64,000 nucleotides of DNA from DATGXB01 sp035298905. Its GTDB lineage: Bacteria; Cyanobacteriota; Cyanobacteriia; Cyanobacteriales; Nostocaceae. Each line of letters begins with the position of its first letter. Position 1 is the first letter of the stretch. Position numbers and translations under genes: made by a program. Positions 34,501 through 43,674 of the stretch are shown piece by piece. The notes beneath the pieces are model-generated. The model ran no database searches. It was not told where the DNA came from and was given only the letters and a program-made list of their open reading frames with translations. The stretch covers positions 7,857 to 71,856 of the forward strand of contig DATGXQ010000126.1 in the NCBI GenBank assembly GCA_035298905.1, read 5' to 3'.

Positions 34501-34941
34501 TCATTTTATTTTCGCACCTGACTTTATCTTACGCAAGGTGATTGAACTAGATGATGAATCACTATATTCAACATTAATAACACAATAGCGATCGCTTCCC
34601 AGAGAAATCACACTGCCAGTGAATACCATCTCCTCGCGTGACTGCTGTGAGGTAGGGTCAAGGATTGCAAGGATTGCACTCGTACGAGGTGCTATCACAC
34701 CCTTATCATTTGGTAGCTCCCTTTCCCAAATATTAGCAACACCTACTCGATAGTTGGAAATTGTCCCTACTGTGTTTGAGCCGATTGTTATCTCATTACT
34801 AATCGTTGCTTTCTCCAAAGAACCACAGGTCGAACGTACTAATAATGACCTTGGTATTTTTGGGGTGGTAGTTTTCGGTGCTGTACAGGCGAGTAATCCC
34901 CAAGCAATTATCGCTGCAAATACCAATTTTTTATCGACCAT
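34501..34941 (-). CDS. Small lipoprotein, copy 1 (putative partner/immunity of the calpain-like protein)
   Basis: A 146-residue lipoprotein: MVDKKLVFAAIIAWGLLACT with lipobox LLAC. The body is about 60% identical by eye to the neighbour at 35016 (e.g. VGTISNYRVGVANIWERELP, KGVIAPRTSAILAILDP, VISLGSDRYCVI). The start at 34941 matches the neighbour's start; the longer ORF to 34986 includes part of a remnant of the calpain-like gene. No known domain. Convergent with the BMP gene. Confidence 0.65.
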   Translation of the reverse strand: MVDKKLVFAAIIAWGLLACTAPKTTTPKIPRSLLVRSTCGSLEKATISNEITIGSNTVGTISNYRVGVANIWERELPNDKGVIAPRTSAILAILDPTSQQSREEMVFTGSVISLGSDRYCVINVEYSDSSSSSITLRKIKSGAKIK

Positions 34942-34990
34942 TGATAATAGCCTCAATGAAGAATGAGCGCACTTTGTCAAGTGCATCCAT
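34931..34990 (-). pseudogene. Remnant of the 3' end of a second calpain-like gene
   Basis: In the frame of the calpain-like gene this stretch encodes MDALDKVRSFFIEAIINGR and a stop, against WMDIETVHKFFAEVMING and a stop at the intact gene end (35431). DNA identity is obvious through TTCTTC...GAG and AATGGT. It overlaps the lipoprotein start exactly as in the intact pair, so it marks a tandem duplication with loss of most of one protease copy. Confidence 0.65.
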
Positions 34991-35015
34991 CTTTTTTACT
35001 TCTTGTTCTTATGCT

Positions 35016-35438
35016 TTACGGTATCTTCCGCAGAGTAACTGAACCGTATTTTGAGTTTCCTCCATCAACATGAACAACACAGTAGCGATCGGTTCCCAGG
35101 GAAATTACACTGCCAGCAAATACATCCTCATCATGTGACTGCTTTGTGCTAGGGTCAAGGATCGCAAGAATTGCACTTATACGAGGTGCTATCACACCTT
35201 TATCATCTGGGAGCTCCCGTTCCCCAACATTAACAACACCTACTGCATAGTTGGATATTGTCCCTACTGTGTTTTCATTGATAGTTATTTCATCACTAAT
35301 CATTGGTTTCTCCACAAAACTACAGGTCGAAGGTACTACTGATGATTTAGATATTTTTGCAGGGGTGGTTGTTGGTGCTGCACAAGCGATCGCTCCCCAA
35401 ACAATTATTGCTGTACATACCAATTTTTGATCAACCAT
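35016..35438 (-). CDS. Small lipoprotein, copy 2, overlapping the calpain-like gene
   Basis: A 140-residue lipoprotein (MVDQKLVCTAIIVWGAIACA, lipobox IAC). Paralogue of the gene at 34501. Its ATG lies 8 bases inside the end of the calpain-like gene (ATGGTTGA), so it is probably made by translational coupling in fixed ratio to the protease. A surface/periplasmic lipoprotein coupled to an effector-like protease is the arrangement expected for an immunity protein or inhibitor, but it could also be an accessory or activator. Confidence 0.7.
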   Translation of the reverse strand: MVDQKLVCTAIIVWGAIACAAPTTTPAKISKSSVVPSTCSFVEKPMISDEITINENTVGTISNYAVGVVNVGERELPDDKGVIAPRISAILAILDPSTKQSHDEDVFAGSVISLGTDRYCVVHVDGGNSKYGSVTLRKIP

Positions 35439-36624
35439 TAATCATAACCTCAGCGAAGAATTTGTGCACTGTTTCGATGTCCATCCATCCATCACCGCGT
35501 GGGTGGCGGTAACCCCAAGGATTGAACAGCTTAGTTCGTTTCTGGGATGGGTCTACATCTATGATGGTATAGGCGTGATTGAAGGGTATACGTTCACTAT
35601 TAAATATCGCTATCGCTTCTCTTGAAGCCTTTTGTTCTTCGGGTGAGCTAACCGTTATCATTTGCTTATTCTTCTTCGCCTGAACCAATATATTCATGAA
35701 ATCATCTACGGATATTTTCTGCGGATTGAAAGCACCTACTTTTTTATTAGTCATATCTTTGATCGCACTTGCAGGACTACCGCCATTATTAATCGCGTCA
35801 ATCCCGCCTTTCTGCTGTGCGTAAGCTTTCTCAATGATGAGTGGCCAAAAAGCCTTGCGATCCATCACTTTCCCATGCTTACCAACCAAGAAGTCTGCTG
35901 TGACTGTCTGTTTAGCTCGCCAATGGGCGAAGCCAATCCCCTTGAATGTTACGGTATAAGTGCCATTCCCGTTATCCTGAATCATGTTGACTATTAGCTG
36001 GGGATCTTTGTTGACGATCGCAGCCATAGCCGCAAAGAAAAAGCAGTTATTGACTCCACCTTGTCCAATGTCGTCCAAGCTGGGTGGGAGGATATTTCCT
36101 TTTTTATCTCTAGCCCAGAGTGTAGCTCCTGGTATACGGTGTGTAGGCTGCGTTGGTTTTGGTTTATTACCCTTGAGTTGAATAAGTGGATCGATGGGAG
36201 TCTTGACTGGTGTTTTTTCCTCTGATTCCTGGTGCTGAATCCTATTCACCAAGGGTTTGAGCCTGATTTGTTGGTCTTCCTGTTGTTCCTTGGTTTGGAA
36301 AGATGGAGTTTCAGGTGCATGAATGTGTTGCACTACTTCCTGTGCTACTTGATCCGCTTCTTGCGCGTATTTGTCACCAATTTGACCAATTTTGAGTTTT
36401 AGCTGTATTGTAGGAGGTTTGTGGGTTGGGCGATTAGTAACTATAGATGAATCGTGGTAGTTCCCTTCAGATGCTTTGATTTTTTCATATTCTTCTGCTG
36501 ATATTGGTTTTCTTTCTTCCTGTTTGGGTTGCAAAAAGAATTTGGATGGTACAAATTGATTTGTAGGTGGTGTATGAGCAGATTTTGAGGAGTTTTGGTT
36601 ATTCCTCTGTTGTTTATGGTACAT
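35431..36624 (-). CDS. Calpain-like cysteine protease with eCIS-core-like N-terminal segment
   Basis: A 397-residue protein. N-terminal ~165 residues are disordered, rich in Gln/Lys/Pro; residues 79-100 (IGQIGDKYAQEADQVAQEVV) match the start of the DUF4157 eCIS-core helix (GDKYEQEAD...). The C-terminal domain has the papain/calpain triad: Cys194 in GQGGVNNCFFFAAMAAI, His350 in FNHAYTIIDVD and Asn368 in LFNPWG, in the usual order with calpain-type FW(P)LIIEKAY. eCIS-core domains are found on cargo proteins of extracellular contractile injection systems. No signal peptide. Start MYHKQQ with ACCATTT upstream on the plus strand. Confidence 0.8.
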   Translation of the reverse strand: MYHKQQRNNQNSSKSAHTPPTNQFVPSKFFLQPKQEERKPISAEEYEKIKASEGNYHDSSIVTNRPTHKPPTIQLKLKIGQIGDKYAQEADQVAQEVVQHIHAPETPSFQTKEQQEDQQIRLKPLVNRIQHQESEEKTPVKTPIDPLIQLKGNKPKPTQPTHRIPGATLWARDKKGNILPPSLDDIGQGGVNNCFFFAAMAAIVNKDPQLIVNMIQDNGNGTYTVTFKGIGFAHWRAKQTVTADFLVGKHGKVMDRKAFWPLIIEKAYAQQKGGIDAINNGGSPASAIKDMTNKKVGAFNPQKISVDDFMNILVQAKKNKQMITVSSPEEQKASREAIAIFNSERIPFNHAYTIIDVDPSQKRTKLFNPWGYRHPRGDGWMDIETVHKFFAEVMING

Positions 36625-36863
36625 TTCCTTTTGCTTGGTGGTATTTGGTAATAATGCAGTAGCGCGTATTCATAACGAATTACAAGTAGTATGACATACT
36701 ACCTTAAGAATTGATAGCCTTATCTATACAAATTTTATAATTATTTCTACTGGTAAATACTTACTTGATGTTTTGATCAACTAATCGCGCCTATTATTTC
36801 GCTCCCAAATGCTGGGAAACAGACGATCGCCCACCGCAAGCGATCGCCTATTCATCTCTTTTA

Positions 36864-37724
36864 CTAAAAAACTCCAACCCAACCTTTTATTTCTGCTTCA
36901 GTTAAAGGTCTTTCTAATTTTGCATATTCACTTTTAGCAGCTTGTAAAATGTGTTTCATTTGCACATCTTCACCTGCATCCGCAGCCAAGAAAGCTGCAT
37001 TTAAGGCAATATTACGAATATTACCTCCAGATACATTTAACTGTGCTAACAATTCGGGGTCTAAATCTTTGGTTGGTGTCTGTTTGGGGAAAATCCGTTG
37101 CCAAATTTCAGCCCGTTGGTTAGCATCAGGAAAGGGAAATTGCACAATAAATCGAATCCGGCGTAAAAAGGCTTGGTCTAGTGAACTTTTTAAGTTAGTA
37201 GTGAGGATTGCTAAACCCCGATAGGCTTCCATTCTTTGTAGTAAATAACCCACTTCGATATTTGCATGACGGTCATGGCTATCTTTGACTTCACTACGTT
37301 TCCCAAATAAAGCATCAGCTTCATCAAACAGTAAGATAGCACCGCCATATTCTGCTGCATCAAATACCCGACGCAGATTTTTTTCTGTTTCCCCGATATA
37401 TTTACTAACTACTTGGCTTAAATCTATGCGGTACAAATCTAAATTTAATTCATTCGCAATCACCTCTGCGGCTAAAGTTTTACCTGTACCACTAGCACCG
37501 GCAAATAAGGCACTAATGCCTAAACCCCGACCACCTTTTTTACCGAATCCCCACTTTTCATAAACTGTCATTCTTTGACGGACATGAGCAGAAATATCTT
37601 GTAATACTTGACGCTGGTTATCTGGTAAAATTAAATCTTCCCATGTTGTACCTGGTTCTATGGGTTGGGCTAGTTCATGCAATCGGGGGCGGGCTTGAGA
37701 ACGACAACTATCCCAAATAATCAT
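36864..37724 (-). pseudogene. Truncated AAA+ ATPase of the eCIS type
   Basis: 286 residues: TWEDLILPDNQRQVLQDISA, Walker A GASGTGKT (76-83), Walker B ILLFDEAD (130-137), sensor-1 TTN (175-177), RRIRF arginine finger and a C-terminal lid. This is the C-terminal ATPase part of proteins such as Afp15/Pvc15 encoded in contractile-injection loci, which normally have several hundred more N-terminal residues. Upstream of the ATG the same frame still reads GDQTPLD, fitting the family, then hits TAA at 37755. It is thus cut at its 5' end. It may still be expressed. No sheath, tube or baseplate genes are in the window. Confidence 0.7.
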
Positions 37725-37881
37725 ATCTAAAGGTGTTTGATCTCCTTGGTCTATTTAGCGTCAGTACATTGATGCTTACTATAATCAAAAGTGTAACTTA
37801 TTATTTAGTCACTATTGCTGAATTAAATTGGTAAATTTTAATATAATTACAGTATGTCACTTTTAATTGCAAAATAATAAA

Positions 37882-39357
37882 ATGATGCACTTACGCCTAG
37901 AAAATATAACTAAAGGCTTTGGTTCTTTTCTTGCTAACGATAATATTAGTTTGAGTATAGAAGCTGGAAAAATTCATGCAATTTTAGGTGAAAATGGTGC
38001 AGGTAAATCTACTTTAATGAATATTATTAGTGGTCTTTATCAACCAGATGCAGGACAAATCTATTTAGAAGAACAACCGGTAAAAATTACTTCACCTTAT
38101 CAAGCGATTAAGTTGGGTATTGGCATGATTTATCAACATTTTATGCTTGTACCCCAATTAAGTGTAGCAGAAAATATTATTTTAGGAACTGAAAATAATT
38201 GGCGATTGAATCTGCATCAAAAATCACAAGAAATTGCTACTTTATCTCAAGCTTATCAATTAGAAATTAACCCTAAAGCTAAAGTAGAAGATTTACCAGT
38301 AGGAATGCAACAAAGGGTAGAAATTCTTAAAGTTCTTTATCGTCAAGCCAAATTATTAATTTTGGATGAACCAACAGCAGTTTTAACACCTCCAGAAATC
38401 ACTGCATTAATGAATATTTTGCGTCAATTAGCAGCAAAAGGAAACACAATTATTTTTATTAGTCATAAATTAGAAGAAGTAATGAATTTATGTGATACAA
38501 TTACAGTATTACGTAAAGGTAAAGTTGTCGCAACAACAGATATTAAAACTACGACACCACAGCAGTTAGCTAATTTAATGGTAGGACGAGATGTGGTGTT
38601 AAATTTGCAAAAGTCACCAGCAAAATCAGGAAAGGTAGTGTTATCAGTAGAGGGTTTACAAGTCGCAGACGATCGCGGCCTGTTGGCAGTTCGTAATATA
38701 TCTTTACAATTACGGGAAGGGGAAATTTTAGGGGTTGCTGGTGTAGACGGAAATGGACAGCGAGAGTTAGCTGACGCTATAGCTGGTTTACGAAAACTAC
38801 AAAAGGGAAAAATGCAAATTGCAGGAAACATAGTCAAAATAGGATATATCCCAGAAGATAGACAAAAAATCGGTTTAGTGATGCAGTTTAATATTGGTGA
38901 AAATTTAATTTTAAAGGCTTTTAATCAATTACCATTTTCTCGTTATTTTCTATTACAAAAATCAGCTATTAAAAACCATGCCAAAAGAGCGATACAAGAT
39001 TATGATATTCGCGGAATAGGGGAAAATACACAAGTCAGCTATTTATCAGGAGGAAATCAACAAAAAGTAGTTTTAGCACGAGAATTAGCGGGAGAACCTA
39101 CCTTGATTATAGCAATGCAACCCACGCGGGGGCTAGATGTAGGAGCGATGGAAGCAGTACATCACAAGTTATTAAAAGAACGCGATCGCGGTGCAGCGAT
39201 TTTGTATATTTCTACTGAGTTAGAGGAAGTCATAGCCATGAGCGATCGCATTGCAGTAATGTACAAAGGTGAATTTGTAGAGATTTTGGAAGCTGAAAAT
39301 GCCACAGCTGAAAAAATTGGTTTGTTGATGGGTGGTGGGAAGATTATTGATAACTAA
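37882..39357 (+). CDS. Nucleoside-type ABC transporter ATPase (two nucleotide-binding domains)
   Basis: A 491-residue fused ATPase of the RbsA/NupA/BmpD type. First domain: Walker A GENGAGKST, signature LPVGMQQRVEIL, Walker B LLILDEPTA. Second domain: degenerate Walker A (GVDGNGQRELADAIAG), signature LSGGNQQKVVLAREL and QPTRGLDVGA, as is usual in this family. It supplies energy to the permeases at 40449 and 41565 and the binding protein at 33368. ATG 37882 chosen over the TTG at 37867. The 3' end overlaps the convergent gene by 4 bp. Confidence 0.9.
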   Translation: MMHLRLENITKGFGSFLANDNISLSIEAGKIHAILGENGAGKSTLMNIISGLYQPDAGQIYLEEQPVKITSPYQAIKLGIGMIYQHFMLVPQLSVAENIILGTENNWRLNLHQKSQEIATLSQAYQLEINPKAKVEDLPVGMQQRVEILKVLYRQAKLLILDEPTAVLTPPEITALMNILRQLAAKGNTIIFISHKLEEVMNLCDTITVLRKGKVVATTDIKTTTPQQLANLMVGRDVVLNLQKSPAKSGKVVLSVEGLQVADDRGLLAVRNISLQLREGEILGVAGVDGNGQRELADAIAGLRKLQKGKMQIAGNIVKIGYIPEDRQKIGLVMQFNIGENLILKAFNQLPFSRYFLLQKSAIKNHAKRAIQDYDIRGIGENTQVSYLSGGNQQKVVLARELAGEPTLIIAMQPTRGLDVGAMEAVHHKLLKERDRGAAILYISTELEEVIAMSDRIAVMYKGEFVEILEAENATAEKIGLLMGGGKIIDN

Positions 39358-39896
39358 TAATTTCCCAATAACAAAGGTAGTGCCATACTAACTATTAGAG
39401 CATAAATAAAATCAAACCACACAATTCTCAAAAGATTGGCAATTCTGAACAATAAGGCAAGAATTTGACAGAAAAAGTAAAGAATATTTTCAGCAGTACC
39501 TTTCTTGATTTCTTTAAATACATTCAAAAAATTCTTTATATCTTCATTGCTAGGAAAAGCGTGCATACCAATAGAATAGCCAACCCAGATGAGCAGAAAA
39601 GTAATCAAAGGATTAGTGTCTGCGTCTTTTGTCAGAAATTCCGATAAAACGACAGGATAAGTTAATACTGCACAAAGTATAGTATTAATAATTAAAGGTC
39701 CAACAGCAATTAACAATGCGTCTTTTAAATTCCTTACTTTCCCATGTTCAACATAACCAGCAGGATTTCCAATCCGAAAATAACAAACTTCGTACACAGG
39801 TACTTTTGCCAAATCGCAGAAAAATTTGTGTGCAGCTTCGTGAACAACCACACCGGGAAAAGTAGCTAAAGAAATTAACCAACCAGGAATAAACAT
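39354..39896 (-). CDS. Membrane zinc-metalloprotease-like protein (HEAAH motif)
   Basis: A 180-residue protein with helix-rich membrane segments. VHEAAHKFF near residue 18 is an HExxH zinc motif; YFRIGNPAGYVEHG follows. The arrangement resembles M50/DUF3267-type intramembrane proteases. A second Asp ligand is not certain. It sits 2 bases after the TPR gene (39899) and both are opposite to the ABC operon. Confidence 0.7.
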   Translation of the reverse strand: MFIPGWLISLATFPGVVVHEAAHKFFCDLAKVPVYEVCYFRIGNPAGYVEHGKVRNLKDALLIAVGPLIINTILCAVLTYPVVLSEFLTKDADTNPLITFLLIWVGYSIGMHAFPSNEDIKNFLNVFKEIKKGTAENILYFFCQILALLFRIANLLRIVWFDFIYALIVSMALPLLLGNY

Positions 39897-39898
39897 AT

Positions 39899-40294
39899 TT
39901 AGATTATATAAAATTTATCGAGATTTTTTTTGTATTTTTCAGGTATAGCTTTAGCCAGTCTTTGAACATCGGATTTATCTAAAATCAAACCTTTTAAATA
40001 AGATTCACCTTTTTCTATATCTGCTGGCTGGCCTTTAGTAAAATAAACCTCTGCTAAAGATATTTTAGCTTCTTGGGAACTAGGAATCTTGACTAAAACA
40101 GCTTCGTAATTCTTGATTGCTTCTGTATATTGTCGATTCTTATAGGCTTCCTGTCCAATTTTGAGTTCTTTGGAAGCTACAAAATATTTAGGGACAAAAA
40201 TTAGGGAATATAATAAAGAAGCAAAAACAACAGCACCAAGGACTGTTACCCATAGAGGGTATTTGTGTGGTGCAACAGTATTAACGTTACTCAT
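39899..40294 (-). CDS. Single-pass membrane TPR protein
   Basis: A 131-residue protein: one membrane helix (WVTVLGAVVFASLLYSLIF) near residues 14-33, then TPR-like repeats (KIGQEAYKNRQYTEAIKNYE and EVYFTKGQ) facing one side. Cotranscribed with the HEAAH protein. Could be an adaptor for the protease; not tested. Confidence 0.65.
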   Translation of the reverse strand: MSNVNTVAPHKYPLWVTVLGAVVFASLLYSLIFVPKYFVASKELKIGQEAYKNRQYTEAIKNYEAVLVKIPSSQEAKISLAEVYFTKGQPADIEKGESYLKGLILDKSDVQRLAKAIPEKYKKNLDKFYII

Positions 40295-40448
40295 GCTTTT
40301 GTTAGGTCTTGGGCTTGAGTCTTGATTGAAAGTGAGATAATTTTTTTGGAAAAATCTATTTGTGAGTATAATATAAAACTACTGAACACTTTTTGTCAAG
40401 TTAACCATAGTAATTTTTTGGGCAGCAATAATTTCTCAAGTTAATTTA

Positions 40449-41531
40449 ATGCTACAGTCTACAAAGCTAATCAATTGGTTGAAACCAGCTTTACTCACTA
40501 TTCTTTCTCCAGTTATAGCCATAATCTTGGCTTTACTGGCTGGTGCAATTTTGATTTGGCTGGCTGGTGGTAGTCCGATTACTGCTTATACTGCCTTATT
40601 TCAGGAATCCCTTTTTACCTATTTTGGTTTTGGTAATACACTGACCAAAATGACACCTTTATTATTTACCAGCTTAGGTGTTTTGTTGGCATTACGTGGG
40701 GGACAATTTAATATTGGTGGAGAAGGACAAATTTATTTTGGTGCTTTAGGTAGTAGTTTAATTGGTTTATATTGGCAAAATTTACCTGCATTAATTCATA
40801 TACCTTTAGCTTTATTAGGAGGATTTTTATTAGGTGGATTTTGGGGTTGGATACCTGGTTATTTAAAAGCTGTGCGGGGAGTAAATGAGGTTATTACTAC
40901 TTTATTACTCAATTATATTGCTGTAAATTTAGTGAGTTATTTGGTACAAAATCCTCTTAAAGCACCAAATGCACCTAGTCCTTATTCTCCTCTCATTGCT
41001 AAATCTGCATGGCTACCAATGATTTTAACTAATAGTTTTACTCATGGAGGAATTTTACTAGCGTTAATTACAGCAGTAATTGTGTGGGTTTTGCTAGTAA
41101 AATCCCCTCTAGGATATCAAATTAAAGCAGTTGGATATAACCCTATTGCTGCCCGTTATGCTAAGATTTCCGTGGAAAATACTATTATGTTGGTAATGGC
41201 TTTAGCTGGTGGTTTAGGGGGTTTAGGAGGTGCTTGTGAGGTACTGGGTGCAAAACATCGTTTGTATGAACAAGTTTCTCCGGGTTATGGTTTTGATGCT
41301 ATAGCGATCGCCTTTTTAAGTCGTGGTAATATATTCGGTGTAGTGTTAAATTCGCTGTTCTTTGCTGCTTTAAATAGTGGTGCAAATGTTATGCAGCGCA
41401 GCGCAGGTGTACCTGTAACTATAGTTTACGCTATTCAAGGTTTAATGGTGTTATTTATAGCTATTAGTCTAGCAGTAGAAAGGGAAGTGAAAAATCAAAT
41501 AGTTAAAACGCAGAGTAACGCAGAGGTTTAA
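40449..41531 (+). CDS. ABC transporter permease, nucleoside type, first
   Basis: A 360-residue integral membrane protein of the BMP-permease (NupP/BmpF) family: LRGGQFNIGGEGQIYFGALG is the family signature and about 9-10 hydrophobic segments follow. The last five codons (TQSNAEV) read into a tandem ACGCAGAG repeat. It forms a heterodimeric channel with the next gene, which starts 33 bp downstream. Confidence 0.88.
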   Translation: MLQSTKLINWLKPALLTILSPVIAIILALLAGAILIWLAGGSPITAYTALFQESLFTYFGFGNTLTKMTPLLFTSLGVLLALRGGQFNIGGEGQIYFGALGSSLIGLYWQNLPALIHIPLALLGGFLLGGFWGWIPGYLKAVRGVNEVITTLLLNYIAVNLVSYLVQNPLKAPNAPSPYSPLIAKSAWLPMILTNSFTHGGILLALITAVIVWVLLVKSPLGYQIKAVGYNPIAARYAKISVENTIMLVMALAGGLGGLGGACEVLGAKHRLYEQVSPGYGFDAIAIAFLSRGNIFGVVLNSLFFAALNSGANVMQRSAGVPVTIVYAIQGLMVLFIAISLAVEREVKNQIVKTQSNAEV

Positions 41532-41551
41532 CGCGGAGGTACGCAGAGAAG
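41507..41551. repeat. Tandem ACGCAGAG repeat
   Basis: Four imperfect AACGCAGAG/ACGCGGAGG units that cover the end of the first permease and most of the spacer to the second. Related units at 27397-27437. Confidence 0.75.
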
Positions 41552-41564
41552 TTTTTACTGTTTT

Positions 41565-42497
41565 ATGGAGAACTTACAATTTTTTTCCGATTATCTTGTG
41601 GCTAGTTTACATTTAGCAGTTCCTTTAGCTTTTGCGGCTTTGGGAGGGTTATATTCTGAACGTTCTGGAGTTTTAAATATTGCTTTAGAAGGAATGTTGC
41701 TAACTGGTGCTTTTAGTAGTGCGGCTGCAACTTTTTACAGTCATAATCCTTGGTTGGGGATATTTGCAGCTTTAGTTTTTGGCGGTTTGGTAGGTTTATT
41801 GCATGGTTTTTTATGCGTGACTTTGCGGGTAAATCAGTTAGTTTCTGGGTTAGCAATTAATTTAGTCGCATCAGGAATTACGGCGTTTTTATCACGGTTA
41901 GTATTTAATGCTAGTAACAATCAAAGATTACCAGGAATTGAAGCAATAACTATTCCCGGTTTAGCGAATATTCCTATAATTGGCAAGTTGTTATTTCAGC
42001 AAGATATTTTTGTTTATCTACTTTTGTTATTAATTATTTTTACTATTTATATTTTATTTTATACCAGCTTTGGTTTATCTTTACGAGCGGTAGGAGAATA
42101 TCCCCAAGCAGTTGATACAGCAGGGGTTTCGGTTGTATGGTTGCGTTATTGTGCAGTCATAATTAGCGGTTGTTTAGCAAGTTTAGGAGGTGCTTATTTA
42201 GCATTAGTGCAGGTGAGATATTTTGCTGAAGGAATGAGTGCTGGTAAGGGATTTATTGCTATTGCTGCATTAATTTTTGGTAAATGGCATCCGGTGGGAA
42301 GTACATTAGCTTGTTTGTTATTTGGAGCAACTGAAGCTTTACAATTAAGAATCCAGGCTTTAGGTGCGAATATTCCTTATCAATTCCTATTAATGTTACC
42401 TTACGCGATCGCTATTTTGGCATTAGTCGGGTTAGTAGGTAAATCTACACCCCCTCAAGCCTTGGGAAAGCCTTATTTTAAAGGAAGTCGAGAATAA
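41565..42497 (+). CDS. ABC transporter permease, nucleoside type, second
   Basis: A 310-residue membrane protein of the same family (NupQ/BmpG): LGGLYSERSGVLNIALEGML is the typical start, ~9 membrane segments. Together with the ATPase and the BMP lipoprotein it makes a complete importer for nucleoside-like compounds. Confidence 0.88.
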   Translation: MENLQFFSDYLVASLHLAVPLAFAALGGLYSERSGVLNIALEGMLLTGAFSSAAATFYSHNPWLGIFAALVFGGLVGLLHGFLCVTLRVNQLVSGLAINLVASGITAFLSRLVFNASNNQRLPGIEAITIPGLANIPIIGKLLFQQDIFVYLLLLLIIFTIYILFYTSFGLSLRAVGEYPQAVDTAGVSVVWLRYCAVIISGCLASLGGAYLALVQVRYFAEGMSAGKGFIAIAALIFGKWHPVGSTLACLLFGATEALQLRIQALGANIPYQFLLMLPYAIAILALVGLVGKSTPPQALGKPYFKGSRE

Positions 42498-42693
42498 TTC
42501 CTTTTTCTCCCAGCCGGAAGTAATACAACCATGCTCACTTAGTTTTTTAGTGTCAATAGCTACAGTCAAATAAACTAACCTCAAGTATTCTTATCCCAAG
42601 CTCGTAAATGGTTGTTTGTAACTCTACTTAATTAGAACCTGTAATTAGTATTACAGAATACAATCTAATTGACAAAAATTTCTGGATTAGCAT

Positions 42694-43257
42694 TTGACTT
42701 CCAAGAAAACTTATGATGACTTTAATGTCAACTTAGGGGATAATCTTGTGCGAATGTTCCAAGATCAACACACCAATAGCAGATTCATGGATTCTTTATC
42801 TATCAATTCCTTACTTGAAGATTTGAAAAATCCCGATGCTACAGTCCGTGAGCAAGCAACCCGGAAAATTTGGCGGATTTGGTTCCAGCAAAAAGGAATA
42901 TACGGGCTAGAGAAGATTGATTATAGCCAAAAATTAATGGATACAGGGGATATTTCTCAAGCGGAAGAAGTCCTAACAGAATTAGTCAAAGAACAACCAG
43001 ATTTTGCCGAAGCTTGGAACCGCCGTGCTTTTCTCTATTACAGTACTGGTAACTATCAAAAATCCCTTGCTGACTGTCAAATGGTTGTCCAGCTAAACCC
43101 AGTCCATTTTGGCGCACTTCACGGAATGGGTTTATGCTACGCAGCATTAGGAGAATATTCCCAAGCTATCCAAGCTTTTCAACGTGCTTTGACAATTCAG
43201 CCCTATTCCTTAGTCAATCAAAAATTGATTCTAGAATGTACTCTCCGACTCAGTTAA
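42694..43257 (+). CDS. TPR-repeat protein
   Basis: A 187-residue soluble protein. After a variable start it has VREQATRKIWRIWF followed by TPRs (KLMDTGDISQAEEVLTELVK, EAWNRRAFLYYSTGNYQKSL and GALHGMGLCYAALGEYSQAI). The start is uncertain: TTG 42694, GTG 42748 or ATG 42754 (MFQDQH). Likely a protein-interaction scaffold; partner unknown. Confidence 0.75.
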   Translation: MTSKKTYDDFNVNLGDNLVRMFQDQHTNSRFMDSLSINSLLEDLKNPDATVREQATRKIWRIWFQQKGIYGLEKIDYSQKLMDTGDISQAEEVLTELVKEQPDFAEAWNRRAFLYYSTGNYQKSLADCQMVVQLNPVHFGALHGMGLCYAALGEYSQAIQAFQRALTIQPYSLVNQKLILECTLRLS

Positions 43258-43674
43258 AATCGTTAATTGTCTATTCTTTGTCACCCTAAAACGTGATAAT
43301 TCCTAGCCTGAATTACCACCAGTGCATTTTGTGTATATCTGCTTCTACAACTACCAACCCTAACCCCAAGTTGACAATTAGACACATTGGAAGCAGAAGA
43401 TAACATAATGCTTTTATCAGGCTAATCACCAGGACATCTACAAAATGGGTAGCGATGAAACAATTCAAAATTCAAAATTCAAAATCAACAAATGGATTTT
43501 TACTCATTTGTTAAACTGTCATATCTAGCTATAAATAACCAAAAATTCAGCTTTAAGGTAGATTGTAGGAATTTTCTCAATTTACCTAGTAAATCTGGAA
43601 TTTTTCTACGAAAATAATACAAAAGCAGCTTTAATTTTTGACATCCTTCTGCGTTTAACAACCAGGATAAAACA
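43258..43674. other. Spacer with TTTTGAA-type heptamers
   Basis: 417 bp. AATTCAAAATTCAAAATTC at about 43462-43489 is the inverse of the heptamer at 1717. No gene seen. Confidence 0.5.

Noticed and set aside
36864..37724. Rubisco activase-like or FtsH-type AAA protein
   Set aside because: No protease domain, and the region before Walker A (TWEDLILPDNQRQVL) fits the eCIS ATPase group instead.
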